Shown: positions 35,325 to 44,518 of the stretch, piece by piece
How positions within the stretch are numbered: position 1 is the first letter of the stretch
Layout: the number at the start of each line of letters is the position of its first letter
Assembly: GCA_020072585.1 (NCBI GenBank)
Contig: JAIQGL010000010.1
Location: 142,750 to 206,749 of the forward strand
DNA: 64,000 nt
Direction of reading: 5' to 3'
Source of the DNA: Terriglobia bacterium
GTDB taxonomy: Bacteria; Acidobacteriota; Terriglobia; Terriglobales; Acidobacteriaceae
The notes under the pieces: generated by a model
Seen by the model: only the letters and a program-made list of their open reading frames with translations
Told to the model about the DNA's origin: nothing
The model's database searches: none
Position numbers and translations under genes: made by a program

Positions 35325-35861
35325 GTGGCCACCATCTTCACCATAGGGCACTCCACGCGCGACCTTGCGGACTTCTCTCGCGTTCTGCAATCCCATGACA
35401 TTCGCCTGCTGGAAGATATTCGCGCCTTCCCCATGTCGCGACGGCATCCGCATTTCAACCGGGAAAATCTGGAGCTATGGCTGCCGGAGATTGGCTGTGA
35501 CTATATCTGGGAAAAAGACCTTGGCGGACGCCGCGGCAAGCAAATGCCGCCCGATGAATCGCCCAACATCGCGCTGCGCAACCCATCGTTCCGCAACTAT
35601 GCCGACTACATGCTGTCCGAGCCATTCCGCATGGCCGTCGAGCGACTGGTGGCGCGCGCTGATAAAACCAACACCGCGATCATGTGCGCAGAGCAGCTTT
35701 ATTTTCGCTGCCATCGCATGCTGGTTTCTGATTATCTGGTGGAGCAGGGCCACACTGTACTGCATATTCTGGATGAAAAACCGCCCAAGTCCCACGTTCT
35801 GACCAAAGAGGCCCGCACGGTCGAAGGACGCCTGGTCTACCGTGGAGACTACCTGCTATAA
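35325..35861 (+). CDS. DUF488 family protein
   Basis: 178 residues, probably starting at a GTG. DUF488 hallmarks are complete: IFTIGHSTRDLADFSRVL, EDIRAFPMSRRHPHFN, the conserved IWEKDLGGRRG loop, and IMCAEQLYFRCHRMLVSDYL with its Cys and His residues. The conserved Cys/Arg/His residues suggest an enzyme, but no activity is established for the family. Confidence 0.9.
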   Translation: MATIFTIGHSTRDLADFSRVLQSHDIRLLEDIRAFPMSRRHPHFNRENLELWLPEIGCDYIWEKDLGGRRGKQMPPDESPNIALRNPSFRNYADYMLSEPFRMAVERLVARADKTNTAIMCAEQLYFRCHRMLVSDYLVEQGHTVLHILDEKPPKSHVLTKEARTVEGRLVYRGDYLL

Positions 35862-35942
35862 GCGGATGGCGGAAGCCTTGCTGGTGTTTTTGCGCCAGCC
35901 GAAACAAACGATATGATTGACCCGCCCTGACGGGCATAAATC

Positions 35943-37664
35943 ATGGCCCAGACAAAACTCGCTACACTGCTTCCACGGCTGGAGCAGGCACGCACCGCGA
36001 TCGGCACAATCAAAGAACGGGAAATTGTCCGGCTCCTCTCAGAGGCCAACCCCGCAACGGTTGGTAAAGACGCCGAATCTCTTATTCGCTTTCACGATCT
36101 GCTCCTGTTCTTTCGCGCCTTTCCGCCTGGGCCTGCGGTATTGCGGCTGGCGGACGCGCTTCTAGGCAAGATTGAATTGAAGGTCAAAGCCGCGCTAGAC
36201 GCGGGCGCTGACGCTGATGACTTTGCGCCGGAAGAAGTAGTGGGCATCACTGGAACGGTAGTTGAAGCCAGTTATAGCTATCCCATGGTCTGCTGGCTGG
36301 TGAAGCACCATCCTAAAGCAATATCCATTCAATGGGACGGCTATGAGCGTGAGGTCCAGCGCGCCGCAATCTGGCCGCGCTTCTTTCCGCTGATGGAAGA
36401 AGACTCTCTCACGGAAGCCAACGTCCCCTACCTTGATTGGCTCAAGGCTGCGCGTGGAAGACGGGATGAGCTTTCCTGGCTGGTCGAGCAATTCCAGCGA
36501 TTGCCTATCAGCGAAAAAGAAAAAGGCGCGTACTACGATTCCCTGGAAATCATGGTTCGCTGGGACATGAGCGGCTCACCGGCATCGCGCACCCGGTCAC
36601 GCAAACCCGTGAGGCATTTCTATTTTCATCAAGAGCCACTCCTGCAGCGCCGCCAGGTTTCGCTGGCCCAGGAACTGGCCAAACCGAAGCTGCCCGTGAA
36701 GATATTACCGTCACACCAAGCGGAGAAAACGCTCGACCTGGTGAAAGAGGCAACTGGGGTACGCTATCGCGAGCTTTACGGCACCAGCAACGCTGGTCCC
36801 AAGTGGGTGGTGCAAGCGGACGTTGGCCGAGGAGTGGAGATTTGTTTCTGGGGTCTGCCGCCGGAAAAGCGGCTTCCGTTACGCGCCTACCTTGCCGGGT
36901 TCACCATAAAAAACGGCGTGCCCATCAACTATGTGGAGTGTATTTCGCTCTTTGACTGGACAGAGATTGGCTTTAACACTTTCCCTGCGTATCGCGATGG
37001 CGAAACAGCCTGGGTCTACGCGCAAACGCTGCGCCTTTTGCGCCAACTGCATGGCGTGAGCGCCATTTCCGTGTATCCATATCAGATTGGCGATGGCAAT
37101 GAAGAAGCTATCGACTCCGGCGCATTCTGGTTTTACCGCAAGCTGGGCTTTCGCTCCATGCATCCTGCACTGGAGAAGCTGGCGCAGGCGGAGGAAAAGA
37201 AAGTCCAGGCGAACTCTAAATACCGGACGCCCACCCGTACCCTGCGCCGCCTGAGCAAGGCACACGTGGTGTATGAACTGCCTCAGGCCGAACGCGGCGC
37301 GTGGGACAGGTTTTCCATGCGTAACATCGGCTTGGCTGTGCAGCGCCGCATGGCGCGCGATTTCAACGGCGATGCTGAGAGCATGCGCACGTCTGCTGCC
37401 ACACAAGTTGCGCGCGATATTGGACTGAATCCATCCCGGCTCAACCGCCAGGAGCAGATTGTGTTTGCCGAATTTGCCATGGCGCTTAGCTTGGTGCCGG
37501 ACCTTGCCCGGTGGTCAGCGGATGAGAAAGCTGGACTGTGCGCCATCATCGCCGCCAAGGGATCCAGGACGGAGCAACACTACCAGCACCTGCTACTAAA
37601 GCATGCCAGGCTGCGCAGGGCCCTGCTGCGGCTGGGGTCGCAAAAAGCTGTAATCGCTGCATAA
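35943..37664 (+). CDS. Large hypothetical protein with GNAT-like C-terminal segment
   Basis: 573 residues, cytoplasmic. Residues 1-300 are helical and contain no motif I know (YSYPMVCWLVKHHPKAISIQ and VQRAAIWPRFFPLMEEDSLT are the most distinctive). Around 300-410 a mixed alpha/beta region includes RYRELYGTSNAGPKWVVQAD, GVPINYVECISLFDWTEIGF and SVYPYQIGDGNEEAIDSGAF, followed by WFYRKLGFRS. That last stretch looks like the C-terminal strand-helix of GNAT N-acetyltransferases (xxNxEAxxxYxKLGF). The final 130 residues are helical and basic. I cannot name a function. Confidence 0.75.
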   Translation: MAQTKLATLLPRLEQARTAIGTIKEREIVRLLSEANPATVGKDAESLIRFHDLLLFFRAFPPGPAVLRLADALLGKIELKVKAALDAGADADDFAPEEVVGITGTVVEASYSYPMVCWLVKHHPKAISIQWDGYEREVQRAAIWPRFFPLMEEDSLTEANVPYLDWLKAARGRRDELSWLVEQFQRLPISEKEKGAYYDSLEIMVRWDMSGSPASRTRSRKPVRHFYFHQEPLLQRRQVSLAQELAKPKLPVKILPSHQAEKTLDLVKEATGVRYRELYGTSNAGPKWVVQADVGRGVEICFWGLPPEKRLPLRAYLAGFTIKNGVPINYVECISLFDWTEIGFNTFPAYRDGETAWVYAQTLRLLRQLHGVSAISVYPYQIGDGNEEAIDSGAFWFYRKLGFRSMHPALEKLAQAEEKKVQANSKYRTPTRTLRRLSKAHVVYELPQAERGAWDRFSMRNIGLAVQRRMARDFNGDAESMRTSAATQVARDIGLNPSRLNRQEQIVFAEFAMALSLVPDLARWSADEKAGLCAIIAAKGSRTEQHYQHLLLKHARLRRALLRLGSQKAVIAA

Positions 37665-37734
37665 ATCGCGTGAAAATTCCCTGCAAGAACTCTGGATTCT
37701 TCCGTTCATCCTGCAAGAAGCAGGGAGCACCAAC

Positions 37735-40254
37735 ATGAAAGCTCGACTGTCAGCGGCTGCCATAGTGGCCGCATTTTTCCTCTATGTTCTTATAGTTGCC
37801 ACTCCGCAGAATGCCTCCGCAGGCCAGCCGGAAGGCAATAGCCAACTGCAAATCCTGGGCAAAGACGGCAAGGTGACCGGCTTTGTCCCGCTCAAACACA
37901 CCGGCATCAAGACCGAGATCAGCGGTTTTGTCGCGCGGACTGAAGTCACGCAGGAATTTGAGAATGTCCTGCCGGATGCGGTGGAGGCTGTTTATGTCTT
38001 TCCACTGCCGCATAGCAGCGCCGTGGATGGAATGACCATGACGGTGGGCGAGCGTGAGATCCGCGCCGTGATCAAGGAACGCGACGAGGCCCGCAAGATC
38101 TATGAGCAGGCGCGCAATACCGGCCATACAGCGGCGCTGCTGGAACAGGAGCGACCGAATATCTTCACGCAGTCCGTCACCAACATTCCTCCCAGCGGAA
38201 AAGTACAGATCAAGTTGACCGTAATTGAGCTGCTCAAGTATGAAGCGGGCGTTTACGAGTTTGCCTTCCCTCTGGTAGTGGGGCCGCGTTATATCCCCGG
38301 CACTCCTGCTTCCGCAGGCGACCACGGCACCATGCCAAATACCGACCAGGTCCCGGATGCCTCACGCATCAGCCCGCCCGTGGCAGGCGTGCACACCGCG
38401 GATGGTCATGCGGGACATAATGTATCGATGGAGGTAAATCTGGTTGCCGGCGTTCCGGTAGGCGATGTGGAATCAACGTCGCACAAAATCTTTGCTGACC
38501 GCACCGGCCCCGATTCGTATCACATCACGCTGGCAGATGGCGCCGTTCTGCCGGACAAGGATTTCATTCTCAAATATCAGGTCTCTGGTACCGGTGTGAA
38601 TGACGCGGTTCTGGCGCACTCTGATAAATCAGGCGGATACTTTACGCTGATCCTTCAGCCCCCGAACCGGCCGGTGGAAAAAACGCTGGTGCCACGCCAA
38701 CTTATCTTTGTCGTCGATACGTCAGGCTCCATGTGGGGCTTTCCTCTGGATATGGCGAAGAAAACTATCCAGCGCGCGCTCGATAATCTGCGTAAAGACG
38801 AGACTTTCAACCTGATCACCTTTTCCGGAGATACCAGAATTCTCTTTCCCGAGCCGGTGCCGGCCACGCCGGAAAATATTGCCGCCGCACAGAAGGTGCT
38901 GGCAGGCGCTTACGGCAGCGGCGGCACGGAGATGATGAAGGCCATCCGCACCGCGCTGGGTGACGATGCCGGCGCGGACAAACCCATGGAGGCCGATCCG
39001 ATCCGCGTAGTCTGCTTTATGACGGACGGCTACGTAGGCAATGACGCTGACATTATTGCCGAAATCAAAAAGCACTCGGATGCCCGCGTCTTTTCTTTTG
39101 GAATTGGCACGTCAGTCAATCGCTTCTTGCTCACCAAGATGGCGGAAGAAGGCCACGGGGATGTGGAGTTTGTCACAGCTCCCGGAGAAGCGCAGGCCGC
39201 AGCCGACCGATTCTATGAACGTGTACATTCGCCGGTGCTGACCAACATCTCCATCGATTGGAATGGGCTGCCGGTTACCGATGTTTATCCCAAAAACGTG
39301 CGCGATCTTTTCTCCGCCAAGCCGGTCATCATCACCGGACGTTACACGGGCCATCCTTCCGGCAAGATCACGATCAAAGGCTACCGGGGAACCGGCGACT
39401 ACAGTCGCACAATCCCAGTAGATTTCTCTTCGGCGGGCGAGAGCAACGCGGCCCTGGAAAAAATCTGGGCCCGGCACAAAGTGGAAGACCTGATGTCACA
39501 GGACTGGAACGGCATCCAGAGCGGCAATTCCAAATACAAAGCAGACATCATCAAGGTGGGGCTGGAGCATAGCCTGGCCACACAATATACCTCGTTCGTC
39601 GCGGTGGAAGAAAAAACGGTGGTCTCTGACGGCAAGCCGGTCAAGGTTGAAGTCCCAGTGGAGCTGCCTTCAGGCGTTTCGCCGCTGGCGGTGCCGGGCC
39701 AGGGATACGATCGACTGCAGACCTTTGCCAAGCTGTCATCGGCTCCATCTGTAATGCAAGCTCCCACGTATGCCGGCTCAGCCTCTACCACAGTTGAGGT
39801 CACAGCTGAAGCGCCGCTTGTCGATACTTCTACTGCCCAGATCACTCACACTTTCTCCGGAAAGGAGTTACATGGGCCGGGAGGAGATGCGAATGGAACC
39901 CCCATCATCAGCGGATTGAAGAACCACTTTGAAGACAAACAGAAAGCCGAGTGGGACGCCAATCTCAAGCTGGTCCAACCCAAATTCAGCGCTGACCTGC
40001 TGTCGTTGTATCAATGCGCCAGCATCGGCTCCACACCGGACGGAAAAACCTGCGAGCCGCCTGCTTCCAAGGTGGTAAAGATCAAACTTGAGCTTACCGC
40101 CGCAAGCGCCGCCATCGCGCAGAAGCTTGCACTTGCGGGGTTCAAAGTGGAATCTGGGAAAGGGTCATTGCAATTAACCGGCAGCATTCTTACTTACCGG
40201 CTTAAACAGCTGGCACAAATCGCGGAGGTGAAATCCGTATCGCTGATCCAATGA
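37735..40254 (+). CDS. Secreted VIT and von Willebrand A domain protein
   Basis: 839 residues with a signal peptide (cleavage near NASAGQ). A VIT (inter-alpha-trypsin inhibitor) domain covers about 35-165 (ISGFVARTEVTQEFENVLPD, VYVFPLPHSSAVDGMTM, ALLEQERPNIFTQSVTNIPP). The vWA domain starts near 322 with the intact MIDAS motif DTSGSMWG, later FSGDTRI and MTDGYVGND. The C-terminal 250 residues contain a TVEVTAEAPLVDTST segment that resembles the linker of acidobacterial Oar-like receptors, perhaps a recombination or a shared motif. Probably periplasmic or surface-exposed and metal-binding. Confidence 0.9.
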   Translation: MKARLSAAAIVAAFFLYVLIVATPQNASAGQPEGNSQLQILGKDGKVTGFVPLKHTGIKTEISGFVARTEVTQEFENVLPDAVEAVYVFPLPHSSAVDGMTMTVGEREIRAVIKERDEARKIYEQARNTGHTAALLEQERPNIFTQSVTNIPPSGKVQIKLTVIELLKYEAGVYEFAFPLVVGPRYIPGTPASAGDHGTMPNTDQVPDASRISPPVAGVHTADGHAGHNVSMEVNLVAGVPVGDVESTSHKIFADRTGPDSYHITLADGAVLPDKDFILKYQVSGTGVNDAVLAHSDKSGGYFTLILQPPNRPVEKTLVPRQLIFVVDTSGSMWGFPLDMAKKTIQRALDNLRKDETFNLITFSGDTRILFPEPVPATPENIAAAQKVLAGAYGSGGTEMMKAIRTALGDDAGADKPMEADPIRVVCFMTDGYVGNDADIIAEIKKHSDARVFSFGIGTSVNRFLLTKMAEEGHGDVEFVTAPGEAQAAADRFYERVHSPVLTNISIDWNGLPVTDVYPKNVRDLFSAKPVIITGRYTGHPSGKITIKGYRGTGDYSRTIPVDFSSAGESNAALEKIWARHKVEDLMSQDWNGIQSGNSKYKADIIKVGLEHSLATQYTSFVAVEEKTVVSDGKPVKVEVPVELPSGVSPLAVPGQGYDRLQTFAKLSSAPSVMQAPTYAGSASTTVEVTAEAPLVDTSTAQITHTFSGKELHGPGGDANGTPIISGLKNHFEDKQKAEWDANLKLVQPKFSADLLSLYQCASIGSTPDGKTCEPPASKVVKIKLELTAASAAIAQKLALAGFKVESGKGSLQLTGSILTYRLKQLAQIAEVKSVSLIQ

Positions 40255-40284
40255 AATAACAATTCGAGGAGAGAGAACCAAACA

Positions 40285-40320
40285 AAATGGGGACGCCACC
40301 GCAGCGTCCCCATTTGTTTT
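40285..40320 (+). terminator. Rho-independent terminator of the VIT/VWA gene
   Basis: AAATGGGGACGC / GCGTCCCCATTT (40285-40315) with a seven-base loop, followed by GTTTTG. The stem is nearly symmetric with A/T at both ends, so it may also terminate the convergent lipoprotein gene. Confidence 0.85.
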
Positions 40321-40350
40321 GCGAATTTGCCCTGTGCCATGGAAGCAGTA

Positions 40351-41037
40351 CTATCGCACTTCAACTGCCTGTTTGAGTTTAAAGCTCAAGGCTGTTTCTG
40401 CCGGAAGAACGATTTCCTTGTTGCCGGTAAAAGCTGCGCCCGCCGTACCAGCGCCCGCGCCCGCTGCTGCGCCAATGGCAGCTCCTTTGCCGCCTCCAGC
40501 CAAAGCGCCGATCAGTGCTCCGGCGCCAGCGCCACCGCCGATGAATCCAGCCGAGCGCTTTCCTTTGCCTGCCACGGAACGTGCCACCATGCTGGTTTGA
40601 ACAGGCGTCTCCTTTCCATGGATGGTCACGGAATTAAGCCTCACTTCAAGCAGCGCTCCGCCTTTAAAGTGGCCCATGGCTTTGGCGTCAACCACCATGC
40701 CACGCGCGGCGGCGCCCTGCTCAATCACGGTCTTGCCGCCCACAACCACCGGCTCGCCAACCGTCGCGGAGAATTCCTGCCCGGCACTGCTGCTCTTTGA
40801 GCTGAGAGTTTCACCCAGCCGCACGGTGATCTGCGTCCCTGCAGGAATGTTGATGGTTTGTGCAACAGGCTTGTTTTCCGCGGCTTTAGTGCCGCCTGCT
40901 CCGCTGCTCCCCGCACTGCCGCTGGCCGCATTGGGGTTGTCGGTTGAAGATGCCGGCGTGTTCGAAGTATTCGAACATCCAAGCGCAAGAGATAGCGCAC
41001 CTAGCGCCACCATATTCAGCATGCGTGTAGCTTTCAC
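40351..41037 (-). CDS. Lipoprotein with glycine-zipper, function unknown
   Basis: 228 residues from a GTG at 41037, chosen because GGGGG lies just upstream and the lipobox then falls in place (LALGC, with Cys near residue 25). A much longer frame to 41232 runs into the repeat of the YhaM gene. Mature part: Ser/Ala/Gly-rich linker, a domain beginning INIPAGTQITVRLGETLSSK (as in several acidobacterial envelope proteins), and a glycine-zipper near 175-205 (GGGAGAGALIGALAGGGKGA). The ending LPAETALSFKLKQAVEV is typical. Anchored to a membrane by lipid. Confidence 0.75.
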   Translation of the reverse strand: MKATRMLNMVALGALSLALGCSNTSNTPASSTDNPNAASGSAGSSGAGGTKAAENKPVAQTINIPAGTQITVRLGETLSSKSSSAGQEFSATVGEPVVVGGKTVIEQGAAARGMVVDAKAMGHFKGGALLEVRLNSVTIHGKETPVQTSMVARSVAGKGKRSAGFIGGGAGAGALIGALAGGGKGAAIGAAAGAGAGTAGAAFTGNKEIVLPAETALSFKLKQAVEVR

Positions 41038-41095
41038 AGAAACCCCCTTATCGACACCTGCTAGTGTCAGTGAATTATAGCCTCGGGCGGAAGGT

Positions 41096-42211
41096 CTACT
41101 TCTTCTCACTCGCCGCGGTGTTTGAGCTTTGTGGTTGGCTTGAATCAAGCTGGCCTGAATCAAGCCGGGTTGGATCAGACTGGGCAGCATCCTGTGGGCC
41201 CGCTTCCGGCCCTGCCGCAGCAGTAGCAGCACCGTTCCCGGATTTCATTTTATCCAGATATTTTTTGGAATTGAGCAGCGGCCGCTCCAGACTGGAATTA
41301 TAGGTGGTCCATTCAGCTTCCGGCTCCCGCCCAAAGTGTGCGCGCATGCTCTCCATTTTGGAATCAAGATCATCAAGGTAATGCAGCATGAGCGCTTCAG
41401 GAAACATGGGCAGCTTGGGACTGCCGAACTCGTACTTACCGTGATGGCTGATGATGAGATGCTCGATCAGCGTCTTATATTCACCCGGAAAGCCCGGCAC
41501 CTGCGCGATTTTCTCCTGCAACATTTCCAGTTCGATAATCATGTGCCCCAGGAGCTGTCCGCGCGTGGTGTAAGTAAAGGATCGCGCAAAAGTCAGCTCG
41601 TGCACCTTGCCAATGTCATGGAGAAACGCGCCCGTCAACAACAGATCGCGATTGATGGTTTCCGGATAGTTGCGACATGCCAGATCGCAGAGGTTAAACA
41701 GGGAAACCACGTGGTCCAACAGGCCGCCGATAAAAGCGTGGTGCAGCGTTTTGGCTGCGGGCGCGCTTTTGTACGCCTGTTCAATCTGCGGATCAGCCAT
41801 GAAGGCGCGCACCAGCGCCTGCAAGTGCGGATCGCGAAAGCTATCGACAAAGCCGCGCACTGTCTCCCACAAGGCGCCAATGTCTTTTGTGGTGCGGGGC
41901 AGGTAGTCGTCAAAATCGACCTCTGACTCCTGCATGGACCGGACTTTGTGGACGGTAAGCTGAAAGCGTCCGTTGAACTTGTTGAGCAGCCCGCGCACTT
42001 TGACGAAATCATCCTGCTCAAAGCAGTTGATATGTTCTGATACGTTGTCCCACATCTTGGCGTCAAGGTGGCCGGTGCGGTCCGCCAGAGTCATGGCCAG
42101 GTACAGCTCACCACTCTTTTTCGGCTTGGCCTGCTTGGAAACCACAACAAACGAGGTGGTGACCACCTGGTTTTCAAAACGAACACAGTCAGAGATATAA
42201 AACTCTTTCAT
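41096..42211 (-). CDS. YhaM-like 3'-5' exoribonuclease (OB fold + HD domain)
   Basis: 371 residues: an OB-fold nucleic-acid-binding domain (about 10-95; KKSGELYLAMTLADRTGHLD, VKVRGLLNKFNGRFQLTVHK) followed by an HD domain (about 155-310) with LHHAFIGGLLDHVVSL, GAFLHDIGKVHEL and LIISHHGKYEFGSP. This is the YhaM architecture, a 3'-5' exonuclease acting on RNA (and some DNA). The C-terminal 50 residues are low-complexity and encoded partly by a 15-bp tandem repeat. The lipoprotein gene starts 59 bases downstream on the same strand. Confidence 0.9.
   Translation of the reverse strand: MKEFYISDCVRFENQVVTTSFVVVSKQAKPKKSGELYLAMTLADRTGHLDAKMWDNVSEHINCFEQDDFVKVRGLLNKFNGRFQLTVHKVRSMQESEVDFDDYLPRTTKDIGALWETVRGFVDSFRDPHLQALVRAFMADPQIEQAYKSAPAAKTLHHAFIGGLLDHVVSLFNLCDLACRNYPETINRDLLLTGAFLHDIGKVHELTFARSFTYTTRGQLLGHMIIELEMLQEKIAQVPGFPGEYKTLIEHLIISHHGKYEFGSPKLPMFPEALMLHYLDDLDSKMESMRAHFGREPEAEWTTYNSSLERPLLNSKKYLDKMKSGNGAATAAAGPEAGPQDAAQSDPTRLDSGQLDSSQPQSSNTAASEKK
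41137..41181. repeat. 15-bp tandem repeat, three copies, inside the YhaM gene
   Basis: GGCTTGAATCAAGCT, GGCCTGAATCAAGCC and GGGTTGGATCAGACT follow one another in frame and code for a repeating five-residue unit (LDSSQ/LDSGQ/DPTRL) in the disordered tail. Copy number may vary between strains. Confidence 0.75.
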
Positions 42212-42260
42212 GGTTATAAGTGAGTTTACTGCAATTTATTGCCGGATGGGTGTGCGAAAC

Positions 42261-44297
42261 TCAGTAGGCGCGTGGCTCTACTTTCCAGCGGTCGTAGATC
42301 CTGGCGGACAGGAAAATTTCGAACAGGCCCCGGTCAAGCTCACCGTCATCCACTGAGGTCTCCAATATTTCCAGAGCGCTTTCAATAGAAACGGCTTTTT
42401 TATAGGGACGGTCAGCGGCAGCAAGGGCGTCAAAGATGTCAGAGATCGTCATCATGCGGGTCTGCACGGGAATTTCCGGGGCTGACAATTTATACGGATA
42501 TCCCGTGCCATTTAGTTTTTCATGGTGCCCGCGGGCGATCTCAGGAACGTTACGCAGCTCATTGGTCCATGGGATCTTCTGGAGAAAGCTCACCGTATGG
42601 AGCACGTGCGATTCGATTTGCAGCCGCTCCATCTCGTCGAGCGACCCCTTGCGGATGGAAAGCATCTGTATCTCTTCCCCGGTCAGCACAGGGCGCTTTT
42701 TTCCATCAATGTCTTCGTAGTGAAGATTGGCGATCTCCAGAAGCTGGTCAAAGTTGCCTTCAGGCAGTACCGTGGGCTCGTTGGCCCAGATAATAGCTTC
42801 AGCGTATTCGTCCACGCCGTGCAACTGGGCCGCCAGCCTGGCATCAAATTCCTTTTGCGCGGCCATGAATTCTTCACGCCCGTTCTTCAGCAGGAAGTCG
42901 AGTCTGGATTTAAGGCTCTCATTTTCCAGCGTGCGCCTGACCAGTCCAAAGCGTTGCCGGATCACCTCAAGCTGGGCGGGATAGAGTTTTTTTGCTTTCA
43001 CCAGCACTTCTTCGCGAACGCCGACTTTGCCAAAGTCGTGCAGCAGGCTGGCGTAGCGGATTTCACGCACCTGGTCACGGGAAAAGCGCATGCTCGCATA
43101 GGGTCCGCTATCCGCACGATCCACGGCTTCAGCCAGCGCCACGGTGAGGTTGGCAACGCGGAAGGAGTGGCCGGAGGTTGCGGGATCGCGCGTTTCAATA
43201 GCAGTAACGGAGGCGCGCACAAAGCCTTCAAACAGGCGCTGAATCGAGTCATACAGCTGGCTGTTCTCCAGCGCCACAGCGGCCTGGCCGGCGAGCGATT
43301 GCACGATTTCCTGCTGGCGCGGCGTGTAAGGAAGCACCTGCTGGTCCACGGCTTCAGATGAATCGAGCCGCGCCGCGAAATCGCGTTTGGCGTTGATCAG
43401 TTGCAGCACCGCGATGATCTTTTCCTTCTGGTTGCGTATGGGCACGGCCAGAATGGATTTGGTGCGGTAACCCGAATCCTCATCAAATTTGCGGTTGATG
43501 GAGTACGGAACATCAGCGGGAAGATGGTACGCATCTTCAATGTTTACGATCTCACCGGTCAGCGCCACATAGCCCGCTATGGAATGCTCGTTGATATCGA
43601 TGGCAACTTCGCGGAACGGTACCGCCACGGTGTCATTCTGCGCCAGCTTGAAGCGCAAGTGTTCGCTCGCTTCCTGCTCCTGCACGGGTGCACCGGGCTC
43701 GGCAGGCGGAAACTGTAATGACTGGCGGCCACCATCACCGGTGCTCTCCACCAGGTAGACGGAACCAGCGTCACTGCTGGTAAATTCGCGCGACTTGGTA
43801 AGAATCAACTCCAGAAGTTTGCCGGGATCATGCTCCGCGGAGAGCGCCATGCCGATCTGGTTCAGCTCATGGATCTCCTGGCTCGCACCGGCCAGACGCT
43901 GGTTTACCTCATGCCGGGTATGCACAAGATGAATGTGATCAAGAGCGTTGTCCGCCATGCGTTCCAGAAGCGATTCAGGAACGTCATACGGCAAGTAGGC
44001 ATAGACCGCGCCATCGTTGCGCGGATCTTTGAAACGGGAATTGGCCAACGCCAGAACGCGCGTATTGGGAACGCGAAGCTGGTTATAGTGCTGTTCCACC
44101 AGGTCTTCCTTGGAAACCAGAATGATCCGTTCCACGTCAGCGTGCTCGCCGGAGATTTCCCCAAAGAGCATGCGGCGGAAGCGCTGAACACCATTGAAAT
44201 ATTTGGCCGCAATCGCATCCTCTGCAAAATACGCAAGGATAGGCAGGGCCCGCATGCCCGGCGTTTCGCGTCGCTTTGGAAGCACGGCCGAACTCAT
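42261..44297 (-). CDS. GAF + HD-GYP domain protein, probable c-di-GMP phosphodiesterase
   Basis: 678 residues. The first 140 are not a canonical receiver. A GAF domain lies at about 160-340 (LLELILTKSREFTSSDAGSV, AVPIRNQKEKIIAVLQLIN, LAGQAAVALENSQLYDSI). The HD-GYP domain covers about 365-660, with the second-His region TSGHSFRVANL, LLHDFGKVGVREEVL and the signature HHEKLNGTGYPY. HD-GYP enzymes hydrolyse c-di-GMP to pGpG/GMP. It is spaced by an inserted helical segment of about 130 residues between the HDFGKVG and HHEKLNGTGYP motifs, larger than in RpfG. With the PilZ gene at 56965 it makes two c-di-GMP proteins in this window. Confidence 0.9.
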   Translation of the reverse strand: MSSAVLPKRRETPGMRALPILAYFAEDAIAAKYFNGVQRFRRMLFGEISGEHADVERIILVSKEDLVEQHYNQLRVPNTRVLALANSRFKDPRNDGAVYAYLPYDVPESLLERMADNALDHIHLVHTRHEVNQRLAGASQEIHELNQIGMALSAEHDPGKLLELILTKSREFTSSDAGSVYLVESTGDGGRQSLQFPPAEPGAPVQEQEASEHLRFKLAQNDTVAVPFREVAIDINEHSIAGYVALTGEIVNIEDAYHLPADVPYSINRKFDEDSGYRTKSILAVPIRNQKEKIIAVLQLINAKRDFAARLDSSEAVDQQVLPYTPRQQEIVQSLAGQAAVALENSQLYDSIQRLFEGFVRASVTAIETRDPATSGHSFRVANLTVALAEAVDRADSGPYASMRFSRDQVREIRYASLLHDFGKVGVREEVLVKAKKLYPAQLEVIRQRFGLVRRTLENESLKSRLDFLLKNGREEFMAAQKEFDARLAAQLHGVDEYAEAIIWANEPTVLPEGNFDQLLEIANLHYEDIDGKKRPVLTGEEIQMLSIRKGSLDEMERLQIESHVLHTVSFLQKIPWTNELRNVPEIARGHHEKLNGTGYPYKLSAPEIPVQTRMMTISDIFDALAAADRPYKKAVSIESALEILETSVDDGELDRGLFEIFLSARIYDRWKVEPRAY

Positions 44298-44518
44298 TTG
44301 ATGGAGGGGCTTGAGGGGAATTGGCCCGAAATTCGTGAAATAGTGGAGAGATATTATCAGATCGATGCGCGTTGGAACAGATTGATGACTGCGGTACTCA
44401 AGGCCCTTGACCTTTAGGTGCGTATCGGCAATTGTCAGCTGAAAACCCTAGGTAAAGCGGTACAACTCTCCGGGGCAGACTGGTACACGGCCGAGAAGAT
44501 CTGCGCAAAATTACTTCT

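Noticed and set aside
41137..41181. Regulatory repeat between genes
   Set aside because: The repeat is in frame inside the YhaM-like gene and codes for its tail.
42522..43361. 279-residue plus-strand frame
   Set aside because: Antisense to the HD-GYP gene, whose motifs are unmistakable.
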